A stretch of 64,000 nt of DNA from Theobroma cacao (Eukaryota; Streptophyta; Magnoliopsida; Malvales; Malvaceae): NCBI RefSeq assembly GCF_000208745.1, contig NC_030854.1:1395539-1459538 (forward strand). The letters run 5' to 3'. This document shows positions 45,825-57,824 of the stretch, in pieces (position 1 is the first letter of the stretch; every line of letters starts with the position of its first letter). The translations under genes and the position numbers were made by a program. The notes under the pieces are model-generated. The model had not been told where the DNA came from. It saw only the letters and a list, made by a program, of their open reading frames with translations, and made no database searches.

Positions 45825-47838
45825 TCAGATCTCACCATCCCAGAGTTCTTCGATGGTCCTGAATGCCCCGTATGTTTCATGCACGAATCCAGTGCCTCTG
45901 ACCAGCCTCTCCTGGAAGGCATAAAAGAAGAAATCAATAATCTGAACTAGACCTAAAGCCCTCATATTTAGATCATAAGCTACAATAAACCAGCCATGTA
46001 AAAATGGGGATTAAGCAACTTGCCTGCTCAATTTCAGAAAGCTTGACAAACAAGTCTTCAGGTATAGACCAATCAAAAACATCAAAGTTTTCTCTGATCC
46101 TCACTTCATTTGTACTCTTAGGCAATACACTGTGACCCATTTGCAGCCCCCAACGGAGGGCAACCTGAGCAGGGGACCTGCCCAATTTCTCTGCAACCAT
46201 ATTCAGAACTGGATTCTTGAGGACCTGCGTCTTGATGGTCCCTGTGCCTGGGGAACCCAATGGTGAATACCCCTGAAACAATGACAATTAATATTCTTAA
46301 TTGGTTATTCCATAAGAACGGATGGGTGTTTGAAGACCATTAGAAAATAACACATACTACATCACAATGATATATCATGAACCTCCTTAATAGCTTTTCA
46401 CCTATGTGAATGTTAAGTTTCTACAGATAGGTGAACTTATCTAGTAGTCGCAGGCATTATCACTATCAATGTCAATTCAAACCTCACAATTTGTTGGTTG
46501 CACTTGTACAATATGTGCGCATACTCACAGTTATATGAACTCCGTTGGATTTACAGAATTCATGTAGCTTAGGCTGCTGCCAGACAGGATGGCTTTCCAC
46601 TTGAAGTACAGCGGGACTAACACGAGCTACCTCCAACAGATCTCCAAGCTTCTTTGAAGAGAAATTGCTTACTCCTATAGCTCGAGCCTTGCCAGAGTCA
46701 TAGAGTGCCTCCATTGCTCTCCATGTACTGGGTATGTCAGGTTGGGTTAGGTTCTCAGGCTTAAAGCCGACTGCTCCCTTTTTCATGCTGGCAGGCCAAT
46801 GAATCTTCAAACATTAAACAATCAAGGTTGTCACTCATTAAGAAATCATGAACAAAATTGGCTTATGTTAGTAAGGCCAAAATGGAAGAAACATGGTTGT
46901 GTTAACATTTCTACATACTAGATAGAGATCTAGGTAGTCTAGCTGCAAGTCTTGCAAGGTATTATTTAATGCCTCTGGTACAACTTCTGGTGCATGGCTA
47001 TTGCACCTGCAGAAAGTTGTAATTCACATCCTTAACTCCACAAAGTTAACAAACTCTGACAAAAACTAATGCAATCTAAACAGATTTTTAGTTATACACT
47101 CGAAATTCAATTTTGAAATGGAAAATTTCATATATGATATATGTAAACACTTGAAAGGATTTTGAAATTGAGAGAAAACCAGAGTTTGGAGGTGATCCAA
47201 AGATCATCACGCTTCACAACACCATCATCAAACAGCTTCTTCAGAACAGAACCAATCTACATAAATCAAACTATGGCAATGAGTAAATTTTGTTTCATAT
47301 TTTCATCATTCATCAAAATCAAGGCATAAAGGCAAGCCGAATATAAATTCAGCAGGAATAGAATGTAGTTCGATGCAAATTTGCTCAGAAAATGAATATT
47401 CATTCCAGGGAAGAACTTGCAAAAAACAAAGACATTACCTCTTTTTGGTTCCCATAGGCTTCAGCACAATCAATATGCCGATAACCAAGCTGCATTAACA
47501 CAGAGCGATAAGCAGTCACTCCTCAATTTCCCAAAATTTTCACAATAACTTTACTTTTATATTTAATCAGGATTTGTTAGCTACTTGGGATTTTTTGAAG
47601 AGAGCTGTGAACAGCTCCAGTTCCAAGAAAATTATCCAGAAAAGACTGTATTATATATATAAAAAAAAATATATATATATATACACACACACATATAGGT
47701 GATAATTGTGAAAAATACCTTGATTGCAGCAGCAACAGCATTGCCAACAACACCAGGTGCAGCCTGCCATGTTCCCAGTCCAACAGAGGGAATCTTAGCT
47801 CCAGTGTTCAGCTCAAAGTATCGAATTGCCTCGGCCAT
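45825..47838 (-). CDS. AKR4C-type aldo-keto reductase, copy 4 (315 aa)
   Basis: Exons in translation order: 47838-47719, 47489-47439, 47256-47180, 47006-46919, 46804-46529, 46272-46024, 45911-45825 (948 nt, in phase). Start [20 protein letters not shown], nearly identical to copy 3. Catalytic residues sit in [19 protein letters not shown] and IHWP. Copy-specific changes include [10 protein letters not shown], where copies 1-3 have Cys in place of Ser. Ends [17 protein letters not shown] and IEELWDGEI. The last intron has a GC donor. Intron 1 carries a TA/CA microsatellite (about 47651-47697). A TATA box is at 47881-47887 (reverse strand). Confidence 0.92.
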
Positions 47839-49572
47839 TTTGTTCATAGAGACTACTGACAAATTGACGGGAGTCTTTTTCTTTATAGAGAGACAGTAGC
47901 CAAAGAGAACAGCCAAAGCATTAAAACATGGAGGAGTTAAAAAACATAAATATGGTCGCTTCATACAAGTGTGACTACTCACCCCAAGCTGTGGATTTTT
48001 CCCCTGCCTCCTTTTCCTTTGTCACGTTGAGTGCTCTGAAGCCAAGTTCTAAAATTTTCAAGATTAGGAAAATAGAATCATTAGTGGAAGTTTATCATTG
48101 AATGAGGCTCTGCTGCGGGCCAATCTATTCTTGCTTCTGGACCTTACGTTCGGCTCTTGCACTTGTCGTTTATAGATTGTTTGACTAGGATGGCCTGCAA
48201 AGTCGTCAGGTCTTACGTCTGCTTTTTCTTTTAACCCGACTCTTCTTTTGTTGAACTTTAGAAAGGTTAATACCACTTTTCATTAGCTAGTGCATACTGG
48301 TTTTAAAGTAAAAAGGGCCGCAAGTCATTTCCATCTTAGATGACTTTGTCACTGATCATACTTTTACTTACTTCCAGGGTACTTCCAAATTTAACGTGGA
48401 CGATTTTACGCGTATTAAATTTAATGTGGATGATTCTGCACGTATCGAAAAAACTTATATCTATATGATCATCAATAAGTAGTGCAGACTCTAACCATAT
48501 CGAGTTTCTTACCATTTGTGAAGGATTTATCATGTATGCAACATCTATGCTGAATATTGAGAGTGATTCTTCAAATGCGATTCTTTGATTAACAAATGGT
48601 TTTGTTATCTGTTAAGGACTTCAATACTTCTAAATCATGTTGGTTTATTTAAAAATCAGGTTGGTAAAGTTGATGTCCTCAATATATCTACAGAGTACCT
48701 AACTCAATGGCAAATGGGCTTTGCTAAAGCTGGAGTGAAACCGCAGTACCAATTTGGCAGACCTTAGATTTGACTCTTGAATGGAGTTTCCTTTAGGAGG
48801 TTGGTTCTTGTTTCATTAACTGTGAAGTACGAAGCTGAAGAATCGTATTTAATGACTCTGTTTAGTTCAAAGAACCTGATTTCATCTTGCCAATTCTCTT
48901 GCAACTATTGCAAAACTGGACAGATAAAGATAGCAGACAAAACCAGCACTTACTACAGGATTCTTACTTCAACGGTTTCACTGTGATGTCTTTTTGCTGT
49001 TTTTTTCTTTTTAACTTTTACTTGGTTGATGATGCCTTGCTTGCATGCGAGCTGAAAGCTTGTGATTTGATTGACACTTGTTCAGAGACTGTTTATGTCA
49101 GAAAAATTTGGTGCAAACTCCCCCGAGCGCCTGTTATATGCTGCTACGGTCTTGTTTCCTTTCAGAGTCTGTTTAGTCATTAGTGCCTTTGAAATGATTA
49201 TACTAATATTTTTCAAGAACAGTTCCCTGTTTTACCTAATTAATGAGAAAAATGGGTTATGAGATTAAAAGAAAATGGCGTGGCTCTTTTGATTGAGCGA
49301 CTGCTGCTCTACTGCAATGACCTGAACTTGAAATGAACCGAACCTGTAACAAGCATATCTATTGCAAATCAGGCAACAACAGGGAAACAACATAGAAGCA
49401 TTGTCTATTATGTTTAAATTAAAGGGGAAAAATTCTTCTCCACCTTCCAAGACATAAATACATTGTCAATCAGCATATCTGTGGCAAATAATGTACCATT
49501 TAGTTTGAAGAAAGTTATAAAAAGTTACACATATGCAGGTAGAACATAACCACTTTCCGAACATATGTCTGC
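47839..49572. other. Intergenic between AKR copies 4 and 5, left part of a duplicated block
   Basis: From 47979 onward this DNA is duplicated at 53322 onward, including small matching frames with no protein resemblance. It holds the copy 4 promoter and the 3' flank of copy 5. Confidence 0.5.
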
Positions 49573-51236
49573 TCAGACTTCACCATCCCAAAGCTCTTCA
49601 ACAGTCCTATATACACCGTAAGTATCATGCACAAAATGTTCGGCTCTTGCTAGCCTCTCCTGCATTTAGAACAACATAGTTGTACCCGATTCTAAGATGA
49701 TGCAATCATTGAAAAAACAGAATGCTTGAACAAAAGATTGTTCAGATGAAACTGTTACTTGCCTGTTGAATTTGAGAAAGCTGGGCAATCAAATCTTCAG
49801 GTATAGACCAGTCAAAAACATCAATGTTTTCCTTCAGCCTTGCCTCACTTATGCTCTTAGGAACTACGCTATGACCCATTTGCAGTCCCCAGCGAAGAGC
49901 CACTTGTGCTGGAGATTTCCCTAGTTCCTCTGCCACCATTTTAACAACCGGATTGTCCAGGACCTTCTTCCTGACATTTTCTCCAGCTTGGGAACCCAAT
50001 GGAGAATATCCCTGAGATCAAACAACAAGATGGGCTATTGTGTAAAAAGGTGTGGTTCGGAAAGACTGATAAAACTAACTCAAAACATAAGTGATCAACT
50101 GCACAGCCCCCAAGATGAATACGCCGGTTTTATTGCTTTCAATCTACAAACTCACCGTCAAGTGAACTCCCTTGGATTGACAATATTCGTGCAGCTTTGG
50201 CTGCTGCCATGCAGGGTGAATTTCCACTTGATTGACAGCAGGAGTTATACGTGCCACTTCCAACAGATCTCCAAGCTTCTTTGAAGAGAAGTTACTCACT
50301 CCAATAGCCCGAGCCTTGCCAGAATCATTGAGTGCCTCCATTGCTCTCCACGTACCAGGAATGTCAGGTTGCGTAAAGCTTTCAGGCTTAACAACAATTG
50401 ATCCCTTTTTTAAACTGACTGGCCAATGTATCTTCAAAATTCCATTACAAATTAGCAACAACACAACCATACAACCATTTTCAAAGCAGATGATTCATAT
50501 ATATTTCTCAATGCAGTAAACCAAAGCAGCCTAATGTGTTACACTTACTAGATAAAGATCCACATAGTCAAGTTGCAAATCTTGCAGAGTTTTATTCAAT
50601 GCCTTTGGTACATCTTCAGGCAAGTGATCACTACACCTGAAGTTCAATGTAATATAGATTAGATAGGGAAAGTTAAAAAAATGGACTAAAACTGAGTTAA
50701 AAGAAAAAGAAAGAAACGAACAAACCAGAGTTTGGAGGTAATCCATAAGTCTTCACGCCTCACTATACCTTCATTAAACAATTTCTTCAGAGCAGAACCA
50801 ATCTGGATCAACCAGAAAATACATATGTTAGACAAAGAATTGTATCAATAAAGAGATGGCATTACCCAATTCAATTTGGAAAACAAAAATATCAAAAAAA
50901 AAAAAATATCAATCAATTCTAATATCAAAAGAAAGTAGCAGAAATCCTGGATTCTGTAAAACCATCACCTCCTTTTCATTGCCGTACAGTGAAGCGCAAT
51001 CAATGTGCCGATACCCAACCTGAATCAACAAAAAGATCAGTAAACCCAAATGAAAATCGATTGAAAATCCCAAAGAAAAATCACCCAGAGAGAGAGAAAG
51101 AGATGAAAACGTTTACCTTGATGGCAGTGATGACAGTGTTTTGGATAACACCATGTTTGGCACCGTAAGTGCCTAATCCAACAGAAGGGATCTTAGCTCC
51201 TGTGTTCAGTTCAAAGAATCTGATATCATCTGCCAT
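49573..51236 (-). CDS. AKR4C-type aldo-keto reductase, copy 5 (315 aa)
   Basis: Exons in translation order: 51236-51117, 51019-50969, 50802-50726, 50636-50549, 50431-50156, 50011-49763, 49659-49573 (948 nt, in phase). Start [20 protein letters not shown], then [15 protein letters not shown]; the usual GTWQ is GTYG here. Tetrad residues are in [19 protein letters not shown] and IHWP. Copies 5 and 6 form a separate subgroup with VEIHP (Ile at the Cys position), [13 protein letters not shown] and a QIQQ exon end. In the conserved [14 protein letters not shown] segment this copy has ALNDSG. GC donor in the last intron. Ends VEELWDGEV. No TATA box was identified. Confidence 0.92.
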
Positions 51237-54200
51237 TCTCTTTCAAAGAATGTTGAGAACCGAGGATGACGAAAACACAGACCTTCACAACTGCGAAACG
51301 TTTAACAGTGCTTTGTTTTGGCACTTGCCAGGAAAGTGTTGGTTTGTTAGTTGTTTGTTAGGTGTTAGCATTCATAGTGGAAACCATAGCCAAGTGGCAG
51401 ATTTCTTTCCTTTCATAGTTTTGATTCAATTTTGTACAAGATTTGTACTTTTCATGTTTAAATATGGAAATTTTGATGATTTCTTCCAAGGTCTGAGTTC
51501 CAATTGTTGCTTTATTTGCTTTCTTGGGTTTGCCAGTCCAACAAGGAAGAAGTCACCTCTATGACAAATATTAACCAATAAAGTAGAGGGATTAAATTGT
51601 TTTAATTTTTAAAATTGAGAGATTAACTAATTAAATTTTGAATATATAAATTAAATTGATGAAAATGCACGAATACACGAATACAAGGATTATTTGAGTA
51701 TTTGAACTATATTAAAATTAAAGGGAAATTTTTTTTTATTCTTTGGAAAATTTCAATTTGAAATATAAAATAGTGTAATCCTTAATTTGAAGTATGTAAA
51801 TTTCAATTATAAAAATGCAACTTAAGGATCTTTAATGTCATAGTGGTAATCTAAATATATAATGTCACATGACTATATGCTCATTTTAGAAGTAAATTTG
51901 TCATACTTATGAATATTTGTTTGAAAGTATTATAGTATAAATATTCTAGCATAATGTTTTAGAAAATGATAAAGGTAAATGGTTGCATGATTTTATAAGA
52001 GATTAAGAAGATTGTTATGAAAACGTTTAAGATGAAAAGTCTCTAGTGCTTAAAGGTGGAATAAGACAGCCTTATGGATGAGAATTAGGTGCCTTAATTC
52101 CTTAAAACCCTTTTACTTTATGCTTGATTTTCCTCTACATTCCTTGGCCATCCTCATTAATGATGCCTATAGGCCCTCAATATTCTTAAATTAAACTTGT
52201 ACATAACTTAATGAGAAGGGAACAATTGTGATATGTGCACCCGCTTACAAAGCTTTGCTTTTTTGCACTTAACCATGCCTTTTAACTAGGGGTGAGCATT
52301 AATCGGTATAAACCGAAATAATTGATTGAAATCAATTGAATTTAATTAATATAGTTTTATTTTTTCGATTTCGATATTAATCAATTAAAAGAGACAATTT
52401 GTTCCATTATTTTGACTAATTTCTAAATAAGAAATTTACAACCGAATAGATTAATATCAATCATTAAAAAGATCTTTTTTTAAATATATTATATAAATTG
52501 AAAATTTGATCAATTTAAATTATTTTTTAATAGATTTCAATTAATTCAATTTTTAAAAATTTAAAATTAAATTGATCGAACTGACCAAATACTCTCATCT
52601 ATCTCTAAATTTTGGTACATTATTTTAAGACTCTAAGCTTAGCTTAGCTCCCTTTAATTAGGTACCCTTTTCTTCACTGCCACCACGTAATTAAGCTAGG
52701 ACAAATGAATAAAGAGACATTATTTAGAAAAGGTAAAGAAATGTTAACAAATGATACAACTAAATTTCGGGCCCCTTAGTCCATGTATAGAGTAGGCCAT
52801 AATGCCTGTAATACAAGATGATCCTTTGTCCACAAAGAAGAAGTCCAACACCCACTTTCTCCATATAACATTAGGGTCTCGAATTTTGATAAATATTATC
52901 ACCTTGAAAAATATCATATTTTTGAAAATTACAAATAAATTTGATAATTCGTGATTTTATATTTTAAATATGTCGTTTACAAAAACAAAATTTTTAAAAA
53001 AGATGGTCGTCACTTTTAATTTTTAATTTTTTGATTATTATATATATAAAATTTGATATATATAATATAATTATTTTTTAATTTTCTTTATGTAAAATTT
53101 TATATTTGTTATAGATAATGTAAATATACAATATCAATAATTATATAAATAAATTTAATTAATTATATTATAATATTAAATATCTATATTGATATGTTTA
53201 ATAAAAATATAATATGACGGGATAAGACTGTTATGAAATCATTAACTAGTTGATAATTGATAGGAATTTATGGAAGAAGATTACTGATTTTAAGTTAGGA
53301 CAAGGAAATCCATTTAACTAGTCACCCCAAGCTTTGAATTTTTCCCCTTGGCCTTTTTCTTTGTCACGTTGAATGCTCTGAAGCCAAGTTCTAAAATTTT
53401 GCAATGTAAGGAAAATGGAATCATTAGTGGAAGTTCACGATTGAATGAGGCGCTGCTGCGGGCCAATGTATTCTTGCATCTGGACCTTACGTTTGGCTCT
53501 TGCACTTCGTCAATTATAGATTGTTTGAGTAGGATGGCCTGCAAAGTCGTCAGGTCTTACGTCTGCTTTTTCTTTGTCACCTCACTCTTCTTTTGTTGAG
53601 CTCTGGAAAGGTTAATACCCCATTTCATTAGCTAGTGCATAGTGGTTTTAAAGTGAAAAGGACTCAAGTTATTTTCATCTTAGATGACTTTGTCACTGAT
53701 CGTACTTAATACTTACTTCCAGGGTACTTCCAAATTTAATGAGGACGATTTTCGAGTATTAAATTTAATGTGGATGATTCTGCACGTATCAAGAAAACTT
53801 AATTAATATCTATGGGTTACTATATGATCATCAATAAGTAGTGCAGACTCTAACCATATCGAGTTTCTTACCATTTGTGAAGGATTTATCATGTATGCAC
53901 CATCTATGATGAATATGGAGAGTGGTTCTTCAAATGCGATTCTTTGATTAACAAATGGTTTTGTTATCTGTTAAGGACTTCAAAACTTCTAAATCATGTT
54001 GGTTTATTTAAAAATCAGGTTGGTAAAGTTGATATCCTCAATATATCTAGAGAGTACCTAACTCAATGGCAAATGGGCTTTGCCAACACTGCAGTAACAA
54101 TTTGGCAGGCCTTAGATTTGACTCTTGAATGGCGTTTCCTTTAGGAGGTTGGTTCTTGTTTCATTAACTGTGAAGTACGAAGCTGAAGAATCGTATTTAA

Positions 54201-54798
54201 TGACTGTGTTCAGTTAAAGAACCTGATTTCATCTGCCAATTCTCTTGCAACTATTGCAAAACTAGACAGATAAAGATAGCAGACGAAACCAGCACTTACA
54301 ACAGAATTCTTACTTCAACGGTTTCACTGTGATGTCTTTTCGCTGTTTTTTTTCTTTTTAACTTTTACTTGGTTGATGATGCCTTGCTTGCATGTGAGCT
54401 GAAAGCTTGTGATTGGATTGACACTTGTTCAGAGACTGTTTATGTCAGAAATATTTGGTGCAAACTCTCCCGAGCGCCTGTTACAGACTGCTACACTCTT
54501 GTTTCCTTTCAGAGTCTGTATAGTCATTATTGCCTTTGAAATGATTATACTAATATTTACCAATAACAGTTCCCTGCCTTGCCTAATTAATGAGAAAAAT
54601 GGGTTATGAGATTAAAAGAAAATGGTGTGGCTCTTTTGATTGAGCGACTGCTGCTCTATTGCAATGACCTGAACTTGAAATGAACCGAGCCTGTAACAAG
54701 CATATCTATTGCAAATCAGGAGGCAACAGGGAAACAACATAGAAGCATTGTCTATTATGTTTAAATTAAAGGGGAACAACTTCCGAACATATGTCTGC
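51237..54798. other. Intergenic between AKR copies 5 and 6
   Basis: No gene. It contains the copy 5 promoter, sequence lacking in the second duplication unit (about 51290-52290), a MITE-like element (52289-52605), A+T-rich DNA, and from 53322 the start of duplication unit 2. Confidence 0.5.
52289..52605. repeat. MITE-like element, copy 2
   Basis: Starts GGGGTGAGCATTAATCGG and ends GAACTGACCAAATACTCTC, with imperfect inverted termini and an A+T-rich core. Copies at 28997-29305 and 56546-56860 are related. The one at 56546 is its duplicate within the segmental duplication. Confidence 0.6.
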
Positions 54799-56485
54799 TC
54801 AGACTTCACCATCCCAAAGCTCTTCAACAGTCCTATATACACCATAACTATCATGCACAAAATGTTCGGCTCTTCCTAGCCTCTCCTGCATTTAGAACAG
54901 CATAGTTGCACCCGATACTAAGATGATGCAATCATTGAAAAAACAGAATGCTTGATCAAAAGATTGTTCAGATGAAACTGTTACTTGCCTGTTGAATTTG
55001 AGAAAGCTGGGCAATCATATCTTCAGGTATAGACCAGTTAAAGACATCAATGTTTTCCTTCAGCCTTGCCTCACTTATGCTCTTAGGAAGTATGCTATGA
55101 CCCATTTGCAGTCCCCAGCGAAGAGCCACTTGTGCTGGAGATTTCCCTAGTTCCTCTGCCACCATTTTAACAACCGGATTGTCCAGGACCTTCTTCCTGA
55201 CATTTTCTCCAGCTTGGGAACCCAATGGAGAATATCCCTGGGATCAAAGAACAAGATGAGCTATTGTGTAAAAAGGTTTGGTTCGGAAAGACTGATAAAA
55301 CTAACTCAAAACATAAGTGATCAACTGCACAGCCCCCAAGATGAATATGCTGGTTTTTTTGCTTTCAATCTACAAACTCACCGTCAAGTGAACTCCCTTG
55401 GATTGACAATATTCGTGCAGCTTTGGCTGCTGCCATACAGGGTGAATTTCCACTTGATTGACAGCAGGAGTTATACGTGCCACTTCCAACAGATCTCCAA
55501 GCTTCTTTGAAGAGAAGTTACTCACTCCAATAGCCCGAGCCTTACCAGAATCATAGAGTGCCTCCATTGCTCTCCACGTACCAGGTATGTCAGGTTGTGT
55601 AAAGCTTTCAGGCGTAACAACAATTGATCCCTTTTTTAAACTGACTGGCCAATGTATCTTCAAAATTCCATCACAAATTAGCAACAACACAACCATACAA
55701 CCATTTTTAAAGCAGATGAATCATATATATTTCTCAATGCAGTAAACCAAAGCAGCCTAATGTGTTACACTTACTAGATAGAGATCCACATAGTCAAGTT
55801 GCAAATCTTGCAGAGTTTTATTCAATGCCTTTGGTACATCTTCAGGCAAGTGATCACTACACCTGAAGTTTAATGTAATATAGATTAGATAGGGAAAGTT
55901 AAAAAAATGGGCCTAAAACTGAGTTAAAAGAAAAAGAAACAAACAAACAAACAAACCAGAGTTTGGAGGTAATCCATAAGTCTTCACGCCTCACTATACC
56001 TTCATTGAACAATTTCTTTAGAGCAGAACCAATCTGGATCAACCAGAAAATACATATGTTAGGCAAAGAATTGTTTTCATAAATCTATCAATAAAGAGAT
56101 GGTGTTATCCAATTCAATTTGGAAAACAAAAATATCCAAAAAAAAAAAAGAATTCAATCAATACTAATATCAAAAGAAAGTAGCAGAAATCCTGGATTCT
56201 GTAAAACCATCACCTCCTTTTCATTGCCGTACAGTGAAGCGCAATCAATGTGCCGATACCCAACCTGAATCAACAAAAAGAACAGTAAACCCAAATGAAA
56301 ATCGATTGAAATCCCAAAGAAAAATCACCCATAGAGAGAGAGAGAGAGATGAAAACAGTTACCTTGATGGCAGTGGTGACAGTGTTTTGGATAACACCAT
56401 GTTGTTTGGCACCGTAAGTGCCTAATCCAACAGAAGGGATCTTAGCTCCTGTGTTCAGTTCAAAGAATCTGATATCATCTGCCAT
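54799..56485 (-). CDS. AKR4C-type aldo-keto reductase, copy 6 (316 aa)
   Basis: Exons in translation order: 56485-56363, 56264-56214, 56033-55957, 55862-55775, 55657-55382, 55237-54989, 54885-54799 (951 nt, in phase). Almost identical to copy 5. It has one extra residue near the N-terminus ([16 protein letters not shown]), the normal ALYDSG, and small changes such as HSILPKS for HSVVPKS. Catalytic tetrad intact. GC donor in the last intron. Its 5' flank was replaced: about 60 bases upstream of the ATG the sequence jumps into the MITE-like element, so expression may differ from copy 5. Confidence 0.92.
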
Positions 56486-56545
56486 TTCTTCCACAGAACG
56501 TTGAGAACCGAGGATGACGAAAACACAGCACTTCACAACTGCGAA

Positions 56546-56860
56546 TCGATTAATCGGTTTAAACCGAAACAACTGATCGAAATCGATTGAATTCAGTTAA
56601 TTCAGTTTTATTTTTTCGGTTTCGACATCAATCGATTCAAAGAGACGATTTGTTCGGTAATTTTGACTAATTTTCGATTCTAAAAATTTACAACCGAATG
56701 AATTGAAAATATCGATCATTAAAAATATCGTTTTTAAATATATTATATAGATTGAAAAATCGGCCAATTTAAATTATTTTTTAATATAATTCGATTAATT
56801 CATTTTTTAAAATTTTAAAATTAAATCGACGGCACCGACCGAATACTCCCTTCTATCTCT
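56546..56860. repeat. MITE-like element, copy 3
   Basis: The region with TTAATCGGTTTAAACCGAAA through GGCACCGACCGAATACTCCC is the duplicate of 52289-52605 and is less A+T-drifted. Its left terminus (GGGTGAGCAT) is missing; the deletion that removed 1 kb from unit 2 ends here. It lies 60 bases upstream of AKR copy 6. Confidence 0.6.
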
Positions 56861-57101
56861 AAATTTTGGTACATTATTTTAAGACTCTAAGCTTAGCTTA
56901 GCTCCCTTTAATTAGGTACCCTTTTCTTCACTGCCACCATGTAATTAAGCTAGGACAAATGAATAAATAGATTGAATAATTTGTAATTTTATGTTTTAAA
57001 TATGTCGTTTATAGAAATAAAATTAAAAAAATGATGATAGCCACTATTAATTTTTAATTTTTTTTAAAAAAAAAATTGATAAGTTCTGATCCTAAACACA
57101 A
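56861..57101. other. Right end of duplication unit 2
   Basis: Shared flank (TAAGACTCTAAGCTTAGCTT) and A+T-rich end of unit 2, followed by a poly-T/poly-A stretch and the E2 fragment. Confidence 0.5.
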
Positions 57102-57397
57102 ATGCTCTTTCTTGGCTATGAAGGTGAACTTGTTGATGCTGTTGTTCCTTTCATGGGGGAATCCGTCACTGATGGCACTCTAGCAAATTTTTTGAAGCGT
57201 ATGTTGTTCAACTGGTTATTGTTGAGCTTACTTGGCCCTTTTTTCCTCCTGAAATTATATTTTGTTTGGAATAATGATTTAGGATTCTTGGATAGATGCT
57301 TATTAAAACTCTAATTCATATATTTTGTGATTTGGGGGCAGAACCTGGTGACCATGTAGAACTAGATGAGCCAATCGCACAAATAGAAACTGATAAG
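57102..57397 (+). pseudogene. Fragment of 2-oxoglutarate dehydrogenase E2 (dihydrolipoyl succinyltransferase)
   Basis: Two exon-like pieces survive. The first (57102-57198) reads GELVDAVVPFMGESVTDGTL and ANFLK. The second (57342-57397), after an intron with GT-AG ends, reads PGDHVELDEPIAQIETDK. Together these are the start of the lipoyl domain of the E2 subunit of the TCA-cycle enzyme, ending at the lysine that normally carries lipoate. The following exon (VTIDV...) is absent: sequence after the GT donor contains an N (57405), then a CT microsatellite and unrelated DNA. With no start region, no catalytic domain and an assembly gap at the edge, it is a fragment captured by duplication or a misjoin. 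Confidence 0.8.
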
Positions 57398-57824
57398 GTA
57401 CTTTNCCACGTAGTGTACTGTCAGTCACTTTCTTTCAAGCCTTCAACCCACGAAACTAAACACCTCTCTCTCTCTCTCTCTCTCTCTCTTACGTCCTTCA
57501 TCAAATCAAACCATCAATATCACCATAATTTTTTAAATTATGATCTGCTAAGCTAATCATAATTTCAGGGTATTCCTTAAATCCTACGCTTCTATATATA
57601 GCAGGGTGGTCCAAACTCCGAATCTCCAAAATCCCCACTTCATTTATAGATTTTCCTTTTACATGAAACAATGGAACCAGAAAGAAGCTGATTTGGACTC
57701 TGATTTGAGTACCCATTAATGGAAGCGCTTTAAGATTCTGGGTGTCTTGTCTTTTTTCTTTTTTTGAAGGAAGGGCCCTTTGGTTCTGGGGGATAGTGGG
57801 GGCCCTTTAGCTTGAAGAAAGAGG
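57398..57824. other. CT microsatellite and 5' region of the CASP-like gene
   Basis: After the N at 57405, a CT repeat runs from about 57463 to 57489. The remainder is presumably promoter and leader of the CASP-like gene. No clear TATA box. Confidence 0.5.

Larger units (their letters stand above)
47979..53035. repeat. Segmental duplication, unit 1 (contains AKR copy 5)
   Basis: The block from TCACCCCAAGCT (47979) to about 53035 recurs from 53322 to about 57066. It carries AKR copy 5, flanks, a MITE-like element and an A+T-rich end. Unit 1 is longer: about 51290-52290 and about 52714-52937 have no counterpart in unit 2. Exons and introns of copies 5 and 6 match almost throughout, so the duplication is fairly recent. 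Confidence 0.8.
53322..57066. repeat. Segmental duplication, unit 2 (contains AKR copy 6)
   Basis: Second copy of the block at 47979-53035. It lacks about 1 kb just upstream of the AKR gene, so the MITE-like element abuts the promoter at about 56546, and lacks about 220 bp near the far end. It ends beside the E2 gene fragment at 57102. Confidence 0.8.

Noticed and set aside
48585..49262. Small plus frames in the AKR 4-5 spacer that recur at 53944-54609
   Set aside because: Recurrence is explained by segmental duplication. The frames differ by shifts between the copies and match no family.
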